Of a stretch of 6,886 nt of DNA, positions 1-5,638 are shown piece after piece. Numbering within the stretch: position 1 is the first letter of the stretch; every line of letters starts with the position of its first letter. The stretch is from Pseudomonadota bacterium (GTDB lineage Bacteria; Pseudomonadota; Gammaproteobacteria; Steroidobacterales; Steroidobacteraceae), in assembly GCA_003242275.1 (NCBI GenBank), contig QGUX01000196.1, positions 1-6,886 of the forward strand. The letters are read 5' to 3'. Position numbers and translations under genes: made by a program. The notes under the pieces are model-generated. The model was not told where the DNA came from. It was given only the letters and a program-made list of their open reading frames with translations, and made no database searches.

Positions 1-978
1 GCCGCGCCGGTGCTGGCGTCCATGCGCCGCCACCTGCAAGCCGGCTCGCAGGTGCTGGTGTTCCTGAACCGGCGCGGCTACGCGCCCACGCTGCTGTGCC
101 AGGCCTGCGGCTGGATCGCGCCCTGCCACGACTGCGACGCGCGCATGACCGTGCACCTGAAGGGCCGGCGCCTGGCCTGCCACCACTGCGGCGCGGAGGA
201 GCCCTTGCCCGAACGCTGTCTGCGATGCGGCTACGAGGTGCACCCGCTGGGACAGGGCACCGAGCGCGTGGAGGAAACGCTGGCGGAGGAATTCCCCGAT
301 GCGCCGGTGGAGCGCTTCGACCGCGACGTGCTGCAGACCCCGAAGGCGCTGCACGCCGCCATCGACCGCGTGCACAGCGGCAGCGCCCGCATCCTGGTGG
401 GTACCCAGATGCTGACCAAGGGACACCACTTCCCGGACGTCACCCTGGTGGTGGTGCTGAATGCGGACCAGAGCCTGTTCTCGACCGATTTCCGCGCTGC
501 CGAGCGGCTGGCGCAGACCATCGTGCAGGTGGCCGGACGGGCCGGGCGGGCCGGCAAGGCCGGCGAGGTGCTGATCCAGAGCCTGTACCCGGAGCACCCG
601 CTGCTCAACACGCTGCTGGCGCAGGGCTATGCGGGCTTCGCGGCCGGGGCGCTGGCCGAGCGGGCGCAGGCGCACTGGCCGCCCTTCTCCCGCATGGCGG
701 CGCTGCGCGCCTCGGACACCACGGCGGCCGGGGTGATGCGCTTCCTGTCGGAGGCGCGCGGCCTGCTTGCCCCGCCCCCGGGCGTGCTGCTCCGGGGCCC
801 GGTGCCAGCCGCCATGTCGCGCCGGGCCGGCCGCCACCATGCCCAGGTGCTGGTGGAGTCGGCCCAGCGGATGGCGCTGCAGTCCTTCCTGTCATCCTGG
901 GTGCCGATGCTCGCCGGGCTGCAGGCGCCGAGGTCACTGCGCTGGGCACTGGATGTGGATCCCCTGGAAGTGTTCTGA
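1..978 (+). CDS. priA: Primosomal protein N' (PriA helicase), C-terminal part, truncated at its 5' end by the window
   Basis: PriA is a 3'-to-5' superfamily 2 DNA helicase that recognises abandoned replication forks and starts primosome reloading in the cytoplasm. The frame is open from base 1 and ends with TGA at 976-978, giving 325 residues; the family is about 730, so roughly 400 N-terminal residues (DNA-binding domain and Walker motifs) lie outside. Visible are four CxxC pairs that bind two zinc ions (CQAC, CHDC, CHHC and CLRC; Cys 33/36, 42/45, 60/63 and 73/76 of the fragment). Helicase motif V (GTQMLTKGHHFPD, about residues 134-146) and motif VI (QVAGRAGRAG, 176-185) follow, then the C-terminal domain ending in the family-typical WALDVDPLEVF. 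Similarity to E. coli PriA is clear throughout. No residue is missing and there is no frameshift. It lies 75 bases upstream of argS on the same strand. Confidence 0.97.
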   Translation, partial: AAPVLASMRRHLQAGSQVLVFLNRRGYAPTLLCQACGWIAPCHDCDARMTVHLKGRRLACHHCGAEEPLPERCLRCGYEVHPLGQGTERVEETLAEEFPDAPVERFDRDVLQTPKALHAAIDRVHSGSARILVGTQMLTKGHHFPDVTLVVVLNADQSLFSTDFRAAERLAQTIVQVAGRAGRAGKAGEVLIQSLYPEHPLLNTLLAQGYAGFAAGALAERAQAHWPPFSRMAALRASDTTAAGVMRFLSEARGLLAPPPGVLLRGPVPAAMSRRAGRHHAQVLVESAQRMALQSFLSSWVPMLAGLQAPRSLRWALDVDPLEVF

Positions 979-1028
979 CCGTTGCCGGCGGCCCGGCCGG
1001 CCGCGCGCCGGGCGTGTGCGGCGGGAGC

Positions 1029-1048
1029 CCGGCAGGTAGACTTGCCGG
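1029..1048 (+). promoter_or_regulatory. Hairpin in the argS leader, 5 bases before the start codon
   Basis: Bases 1029-1036 (CCGGCAGG) pair with 1041-1048 (CTTGCCGG) around a TAGA loop. The stem is eight pairs, one of them G-U. It ends 5 bases before the argS ATG, where a ribosome binding site would normally lie. It is not followed by a T-run, so it does not look like an intrinsic terminator. The best Shine-Dalgarno-like strings, GGGAG (1023-1027) and GGCAGG (1031-1036), lie just before the stem and inside its 5' arm. A role in controlling argS translation is inference; inverted repeats also arise by chance in such GC-rich DNA. Confidence 0.4.
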
Positions 1049-1053
1049 CCTCC

Positions 1054-2811
1054 ATGAAGCACCAGATCGAAGAACTGCTGCGCGCCGCGATGGCGCCACT
1101 GGCCGGCAACCTGCTGCCGGCCGAACTGCCCACCGACCTCGGCGTGGAGCGCACCCGCGACGCCGCCAATGGCGACTTCGCCAGCAACGTGGCCATGCGC
1201 ATGGCCCGGGCCGCGCGCAAGCCACCGCGCGAGCTCGCGGCCGCCATCGTGGCGAAGCTGCCCGCCCATCCCGGCATCGAGAAGGTCGAGGTGGCCGGTG
1301 CCGGGTTCATCAACTTCTTCCTGGCGCGCGAGGCGCAGGCCGAGGTGGTCCGGCGCATCCTGGCCGAGGGCGAGCGCTACGGGCGCAACGATTCGGGCAG
1401 GGGCCGGCGCGTGCTGGCGGAGTTCCTCTCGTCCAATCCCACCGGTCCGCTGCATGTCGGCCACGGACGCCTCGGCGCCTTCGGCGCCAGCGTGGCCAAC
1501 CTGCTCGAGGCCAATGGCTACGAGGTGTTCCGCGAGTACTACATCAATGATGCGGGCCGGCAGGTGGACATCCTCGCGGTCAGCATCTGGCTGCGCTACC
1601 TGGAAGTGCTGGGCGAGAAGTTCACCTTCCCGGCCAATGGCTACAGGGGCGATTACATCCGCGAGATCGCGGCCGACCTGCTGCAGGAGGCCGGCGAGCG
1701 GCTGCTGCGGCCGGAGGGCGAGATCTTCGGCAACCTGCCGCCGGACGAGCCCGAGGGCGGCGACAAGGAGGCCTACATCGACGCGGTGATCGCGCGGGCG
1801 CGCGCGCTGCTGGGCGAGGACGGCTTCAACGAGGTGGCGCAGCTCGGCCTCAAGGCCATCCTGGCCGACATGGAGAACGACCTGACCGGGTTCGGCGTCA
1901 CCTACGACCGCTGGTTCTCGGAAGCCTCGCTGGTCTCCAGTGGCAAGGTCCACGCCGCGCTGGAACGCCTGCGCCAGCAGGGACACATCTACGAGAAGGA
2001 CGGCGCGCAGTGGTTCCGCGCCACCGCCTTCGGCGACGAGAAGGACCGCGTGGTGGTGCGCGACAACGGCGTGACCACCTACTTCGCGTCCGACATCGCC
2101 TATCACCTGGACAAGCGCGAGCGCGGCTTCGACATCCTGCTCGACATCATGGGCTCGGACCACCACGGTTATACCGCGCGCGTGCGCGCGGGCCTTCAGG
2201 CGCTGGGGCACCCGCCCGAGTCGCTGGAAGTGCTGCTGGTGCAGTTCGTGTCGCTGTTCCGCGGCGGCGAGAAGGTGCCGATGTCCACCCGCGCCGGCGA
2301 GTTCATCACGCTGCGGCAGCTGCGCGAGGAGGTGGGCAACGACGCCTGCCGGTTCTTCTACGTGATGAGGAGCCACGACCAGCACCTGGACTTCGACCTG
2401 GAGCTGGCCAAGTCGCGCAGCAACGAGAACCCGGTGTACTACATCCAGTACGCGCACGCGCGCGTGGCCAGCGTGCAGCGGCAGCTCGCCGCCAAGGGCT
2501 ACCGCTACGACGCGGAGGTGGCCCTGGGCGCACTGGACACCCTGACCTCCCCGCACGAGAGCGCGGTGCTGACGGCCATGGCGAAGTACCCGGAGATCAT
2601 CGAGCAGGCCGGTGCCTTGCGCGCGCCCCACATGCTGGTGCACTACCTGCGCGAACTCGCACAGACCTTCCACACGTGGTACAACGCCGAGCAGTTCATC
2701 GTGGATGACGCCCGGCTGCGCAATGCACGCATCGCGCTGGCGCTGGCCGCGCAGCAGGTGATCAGGAACGGGCTTGGGTTGCTGGGGGTTTCGGCACCGG
2801 AGACCATGTGA
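1054..2811 (+). CDS. argS: Arginyl-tRNA synthetase (class I)
   Basis: This enzyme charges tRNA-Arg with arginine using ATP; it is cytoplasmic and essential. The product is 585 residues, normal for the family. The N-terminal tRNA D-loop-recognising domain covers about residues 1-90, with AGAGFINFFL at 81-90. The class I HIGH motif is HVGH at 134-137 within SSNPTGPLHVGH. The second signature is a relaxed KMSK loop, EKVPMSTRAG (406-415), as is common in ArgRS. The C-terminal DALR anticodon-binding domain begins near NPVYYIQYAHAR (459-470). The ATG at 1054 gives the family-like start MKHQIEELL. In-frame TTG codons at 982 and 1042 are weaker choices, although TTG 1042 has GGCAGG five bases upstream. 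A good Shine-Dalgarno before the ATG is lacking and a hairpin occupies that place. The TGA stop touches the next gene's GTG, so the two are probably translationally coupled. Confidence 0.98.
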   Translation: MKHQIEELLRAAMAPLAGNLLPAELPTDLGVERTRDAANGDFASNVAMRMARAARKPPRELAAAIVAKLPAHPGIEKVEVAGAGFINFFLAREAQAEVVRRILAEGERYGRNDSGRGRRVLAEFLSSNPTGPLHVGHGRLGAFGASVANLLEANGYEVFREYYINDAGRQVDILAVSIWLRYLEVLGEKFTFPANGYRGDYIREIAADLLQEAGERLLRPEGEIFGNLPPDEPEGGDKEAYIDAVIARARALLGEDGFNEVAQLGLKAILADMENDLTGFGVTYDRWFSEASLVSSGKVHAALERLRQQGHIYEKDGAQWFRATAFGDEKDRVVVRDNGVTTYFASDIAYHLDKRERGFDILLDIMGSDHHGYTARVRAGLQALGHPPESLEVLLVQFVSLFRGGEKVPMSTRAGEFITLRQLREEVGNDACRFFYVMRSHDQHLDFDLELAKSRSNENPVYYIQYAHARVASVQRQLAAKGYRYDAEVALGALDTLTSPHESAVLTAMAKYPEIIEQAGALRAPHMLVHYLRELAQTFHTWYNAEQFIVDDARLRNARIALALAAQQVIRNGLGLLGVSAPETM

Positions 2812-3378
2812 GTGAGTGCGGCGCAGCATCGAATCTCGACCCGCGATTTCAAGCATCGCTCGCGGCGTACGGAACCGCTGGGCCTGCGCGATTACCGGCA
2901 GTTCGGCCTGGGACTGGCCATCGGCCTCCTCGTTGCACTCTATGTCTGGCTGCAGACGCCGAAGGTCGAGCCGGTGACCCGGCCGGTGGCAGACCCGGTG
3001 GTCTCCGCGGCGCCTGCGCCGGAGGAAGCCGACCCGGCGGAGCAGTTCGACTTCTATGACATGCTGCCCAAGTTCGAGGTCGTCGTACCCGAAACCGACA
3101 GCAATCCGCGCCGCGACCAGCCGACCGTGCCCATCACCAAGCCGGGCGCCTACGTGCTGCAGGTGACTTCCTCGCGCAATCGTGCCGAGGCGGAGCGGCT
3201 GCGCGACCGGCTGTCGAGGATGGGCATCAACGCCAGCATCCAGCAGGTGACCATCGACGAGCAGGACTGGCATCGGGTGCGCATCGGACCGTCAAGGGAT
3301 CTCAAGTACATCAACCAGATGCGCGAGCAGCTCAGGGCCGCGGACCTGAGCTTCATCTTGTACGAGGTCGGGGAGTAG
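2812..3378 (+). CDS. SPOR-domain inner-membrane protein, FtsN-like
   Basis: This 188-residue bitopic membrane protein probably binds septal peptidoglycan. A basic cytoplasmic N-terminus (residues 1-30) precedes one membrane helix (about 31-48, FGLGLAIGLLVALYVWL). A Pro/Ala/Glu-rich periplasmic linker carries the FDFYDMLPKFEV box (79-90) seen in proteins of this family. A C-terminal SPOR domain (about 110-187, from GAYVLQVTS to FILYEVG) is known in the family to bind denuded glycan strands at the division site. The GTG start at 2812 directly abuts the argS TGA and has GGAG at 2799-2802, nine bases upstream, inside the argS end. Genes of this type commonly sit just after argS in gammaproteobacteria. 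It is shorter than E. coli FtsN (about 319 residues), so whether it is the true FtsN or an accessory SPOR protein is open. Confidence 0.9.
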   Translation: MSAAQHRISTRDFKHRSRRTEPLGLRDYRQFGLGLAIGLLVALYVWLQTPKVEPVTRPVADPVVSAAPAPEEADPAEQFDFYDMLPKFEVVVPETDSNPRRDQPTVPITKPGAYVLQVTSSRNRAEAERLRDRLSRMGINASIQQVTIDEQDWHRVRIGPSRDLKYINQMREQLRAADLSFILYEVGE

Positions 3379-3466
3379 CGGAGGCAGCCTCGCGCACCAA
3401 TTCGTCGGGATCGCCGACGGCGAGCTGCTGCAGCGCCAGGCGGACGCGAGGGTCGTCGGCCGCCAC
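3353..3466 (-). CDS. Possible 37-codon small ORF downstream of the pirin gene
   Basis: A GTG at 3466 opens ten bases after the pirin stop codon and runs to TGA at 3353-3355. It fills almost all of the gap between the convergent SPOR and pirin genes and overlaps the last 26 bases of the SPOR gene. The predicted peptide begins MAADDPRVRLALQQLAV and continues with GDPDELVREAAS, a DPxVR...DPDxLVRxAA pattern that looks like a HEAT-type helical repeat. Of the first 29 codons about 25 end in G or C, as in neighbouring genes; the bias fades where it overlaps the SPOR gene. There is only a weak purine stretch (GAAAG) seven bases before the GTG. I do not recognise the peptide. It could be a coupled small protein, a remnant of a larger gene, or a chance frame in GC-rich DNA. 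Confidence 0.28.
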   Translation of the reverse strand: MAADDPRVRLALQQLAVGDPDELVREAASATPRPRTR

Positions 3467-3476
3467 GGCGCGGCTT

Positions 3477-4391
3477 TCAGGAATCGGGCAGCGGAATGAA
3501 CTCCGGGTCGCCCGGCACCGGCGCGAACCGTCCCGCCTTCCAGTCCTCGCCAGCCTGGCGGATGCGGTCGCGGCTGCTGGACACGAAATTCCACCAGATG
3601 TGCCGCGGCGCATCGGCGGCCTCGCCGCCGAGCAGCATCAGCCGGGACTCGTGCACCGCGCGCAGCAGCACCGGCCGGCCCTCGCGCAGCACCAGCATCT
3701 CGCCGGCCACGGCGCGGTCGCCGGCCACCTCGATCTCGCCCTCGGCCACGAACACGGCGCGCTCGGGATACCAGGCCTCGAAGGGCAGCGCGCCGCCGGC
3801 GGGCAATTCCACGTCGGCATAGAAGGTGGCCATGGGGAGGGCCACCGGCGAGCGATGGCCGGCGAACTCGCCGATGATCAGGCGCAGCGTCATGTCACCG
3901 TCGCTGAGCAGCGGCAGCTCGTGCGTGCCGTAGTGCGTGAAGGCGGGCTCGGACTCCTCGTGCGTGCGCGGCAGCGCCACCCAGGCCTGGATGCCGAACA
4001 GCTCGTGGCCGCGCCCGCGCACTTCTGCCGGCGTGCGCTCGGAATGCACGATGCCGCGCCCGGCGCTCATCAGGTTCATCTCGCCGGGACGGATGGGGAT
4101 CACCGTGCCGAGGGAGTCGCGGTGCATGATCTCGCCGCGGAACAGGTAGGTGACCGTGGCCAGGCCGATGTGCGGATGCGGCCGCACGTCGATGCCCCTG
4201 CCCGGTTCGAAACTGGCCGCGCCCATCTGGTCCCAGAAGATGAAGGGACCGACCATCATGCGCGCCGCGGTGGGCAGCACGCGCCGCACCTCGAAACCGC
4301 CCAGGTCGCGCACGCGCGGAAGGATCCGCGCCTCGATGGCGTCGCAACCGCCCGCGGCCACGGCCGCCTCCTCGCATTCCTGCCAGCTCAT
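3477..4391 (-). CDS. Pirin family protein (bicupin)
   Basis: Pirins are iron-binding bicupins. Members act as quercetin 2,3-dioxygenase-like enzymes or as redox-dependent regulators, and the bacterial role is usually unknown. This 304-residue cytoplasmic protein has the whole N-terminal pirin cupin: MMVGPFIFWDQMG (45-57), the metal ligands H72 and H74 in RPHPHIGLATV, and H116 and E118 in GIVHSER, matching the 3-His/1-Glu site known from human pirin. The C-terminal cupin (about 175-260) leads to an FVSSSRDRIRQA-type end. The ATG at 4391 is preceded by a strong Shine-Dalgarno, GGGGAGG (4396-4402), four bases away. The frame stays open upstream to about 4682, but that part lies antisense-frame inside the PLD gene and is not pirin-like. 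The gene follows the PLD-like gene by 32 bases on the same strand and is probably cotranscribed. It converges on the SPOR gene with no clear terminator between. Confidence 0.93.
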   Translation of the reverse strand: MSWQECEEAAVAAGGCDAIEARILPRVRDLGGFEVRRVLPTAARMMVGPFIFWDQMGAASFEPGRGIDVRPHPHIGLATVTYLFRGEIMHRDSLGTVIPIRPGEMNLMSAGRGIVHSERTPAEVRGRGHELFGIQAWVALPRTHEESEPAFTHYGTHELPLLSDGDMTLRLIIGEFAGHRSPVALPMATFYADVELPAGGALPFEAWYPERAVFVAEGEIEVAGDRAVAGEMLVLREGRPVLLRAVHESRLMLLGGEAADAPRHIWWNFVSSSRDRIRQAGEDWKAGRFAPVPGDPEFIPLPDS

Positions 4392-4423
4392 CGCGCCTCC
4401 CCGGGACCGGGATCCACGCCCGA

Positions 4424-5584
4424 TCATGACATGCCGCGCACGCCGCGGCGCGCCACCAGTGGATCGATGCGCGCCAGCACCAGCCAGGCGAACTGCGAGG
4501 CGAGGCGCCGCCACAGCCGCCGGCCGCGCCACCAGTGCGCCAGGTGCACCCGGCGCGAGTGCTTCAACGCATGCGCGAACCAGGTGCGCGCGTCCTCGGC
4601 CAGCTCCGGCCAGTCGAAGCGCAGCAGCAGCTCGTAGTTGATCGACAGGCTGCGGCGGTCGAGGTTGCCCGAGCCGGCCCACACGAAGGAGTCGGCCACC
4701 ACCACCTTGGCGTGCAGGATCTGCGGCTGGTACTCGTAGACGCGCACGCGCCGGCCCAGCAGCAGCTTGTAGAAGCGCTCGGCCGCCAGCCGCGCCAGCG
4801 GCACGTCGCTCCTGCCGGCCAGCAGCACGCGCACCCGGCCGCCCGGCCGGTGCGCGGCGATGTACAGCAGGCGCCGCAGCAGCTTCGAAGGCACGAAGTA
4901 GGCCGAGGCGATGGCGACGTTGTGCGCGCCGGCGAGGTCCCGCCGCAGCACGTAGCCGAGCACGCCCCGCGGCATGCCCGGGCCGGAGCTGATCACCTGC
5001 ACCGGCGCGTCGGGCTCGACCGCCGCGCGCCAGTTGTGGCGCATGGCGCGGCGGAAGCGCTGGTAGGCGCGCGGCGTGAACGGCGCCAGCTCGAACATGG
5101 CGTCAAAGTTCTGCTCCAGCAGCTTCACCACCGGGCCGCCCACGTACACGCCGCTGTCGCACCAGCCGCGCTCGATGCCGTCGCCCGCGTACTCGGGAGC
5201 GATGTTGAAGCCGCCGACGATGGCGTGCTCGCCGTCGACGGCCAGCAGCTTGCGGTGGTTCCTGATGGCGCGGCGCAGGAAGCGGCGCGGGTTGAAGCGC
5301 ATCACCTTCACGCCGGCCTCGCGCAGCGGCGCGAGGAATTCCTCGCCCACCCCCTCGCAGCCGAAGGCATCGAGCAGCATGCGCACCTCCACGCCCCGCC
5401 GGCGGGCGCGCAGCAGCGCCCCGCGCAGCACCGTGGCCGGCCCCTCCTCGCGCATCAGGTAGGTCTCGAGCCTCACGCAGCGCGCGGCGCCGTCGATGCG
5501 CCGCTCCATCTCGGCATAGGCATCGTCGACGGTGCCCAGCCAGCGGGCGCGGTAATCCCCCAGGCGCCGTTCCGTGAAGTACAT
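4424..5584 (-). CDS. Phospholipase D family protein, ClsB-like cardiolipin synthase
   Basis: Probably joins phospholipids to make cardiolipin at the inner membrane. The product has 386 residues and two HKD catalytic motifs. The first is H110-x-K112-x4-D117 followed by GG (123-124) in NHRKLLAVDGEHAIVGGFN. The second is H291-x-K293-x4-D298 followed by GSGN (304-307) in LHAKVVVADSFVWAGSGN. Two such motifs form one active site. There are no N-terminal membrane helices as in ClsA, so it resembles ClsB (E. coli, about 413 residues). The Arg/Trp-rich tail (HWWRGRRLWRRLASQFAWLVL, part of residues 350-370) could anchor it peripherally. The ATG at 5584 lacks a clear ribosome site; an in-frame GTG at 5620 would add twelve residues. 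It leads a likely two-gene unit with pirin and diverges from nhaA across 54 bases. A general PLD-type phosphodiesterase is the alternative. Confidence 0.88.
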   Translation of the reverse strand: MYFTERRLGDYRARWLGTVDDAYAEMERRIDGAARCVRLETYLMREEGPATVLRGALLRARRRGVEVRMLLDAFGCEGVGEEFLAPLREAGVKVMRFNPRRFLRRAIRNHRKLLAVDGEHAIVGGFNIAPEYAGDGIERGWCDSGVYVGGPVVKLLEQNFDAMFELAPFTPRAYQRFRRAMRHNWRAAVEPDAPVQVISSGPGMPRGVLGYVLRRDLAGAHNVAIASAYFVPSKLLRRLLYIAAHRPGGRVRVLLAGRSDVPLARLAAERFYKLLLGRRVRVYEYQPQILHAKVVVADSFVWAGSGNLDRRSLSINYELLLRFDWPELAEDARTWFAHALKHSRRVHLAHWWRGRRLWRRLASQFAWLVLARIDPLVARRGVRGMS

Positions 5585-5638
5585 CCCGCGTCCGGCGACG
5601 CGGTGGTCGTTGTTTCCCACTTCACGGATACTACACGG
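5585..5638. promoter_or_regulatory. Compact divergent control region between the cls-like gene and nhaA
   Basis: Only 54 bases separate the two start codons. The segment and the first bases of nhaA contain a 7-base direct repeat, CACGGAT, at 5623-5629 and 5634-5640, with starts 11 bases apart (about one helical turn). GATACT (5627-5632) is a possible plus-strand -10 box whose start site would fall near the nhaA ATG. The overlapping TAGTAT on the minus strand (5633-5628) would place a start near the in-frame GTG at 5620. Neither gene has a convincing Shine-Dalgarno. I see no good -35 box at 17-base spacing (TTGTTT at 5610-5615 is only 11 away). The location as a promoter region is likely from gene orientation; the boxes are tentative. 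Confidence 0.45.

Noticed and set aside
96..1550. A 484-codon plus-strand frame across priA and argS
   Set aside because: It is an out-of-frame shadow of both genes, dominated by Ala, Gly, Arg and Pro.
2239..2310. Degenerate KMSK motif (KVPMST) in ArgRS as a sign of inactivation
   Set aside because: ArgRS proteins commonly depart from canonical KMSK, and the rest of the enzyme is intact.
934..3273. A 779-codon open frame on the minus strand opposite argS and the SPOR gene
   Set aside because: It is antisense to two clear genes, is rich in His, Arg, Gln, Ala and Leu as expected from reverse-complemented GC-rich codons, and shows no recognisable domain.
3411..3423. Hairpin TCGCCGACGGCGA as a terminator between the SPOR and pirin genes
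   Set aside because: The stem is only five pairs and no T-run follows on either strand; such inverted repeats are common by chance at this GC content.
3600..4637. A 345-codon plus-strand frame opposite pirin and the end of the PLD gene
   Set aside because: It is antisense to two genes with intact catalytic motifs and has shadow-like composition.
4392..4682. 97-codon N-terminal extension of the pirin frame
   Set aside because: It lies in another frame of the PLD gene on the same strand and is not pirin-like; the ATG at 4391 has a strong Shine-Dalgarno and gives a normal pirin length.
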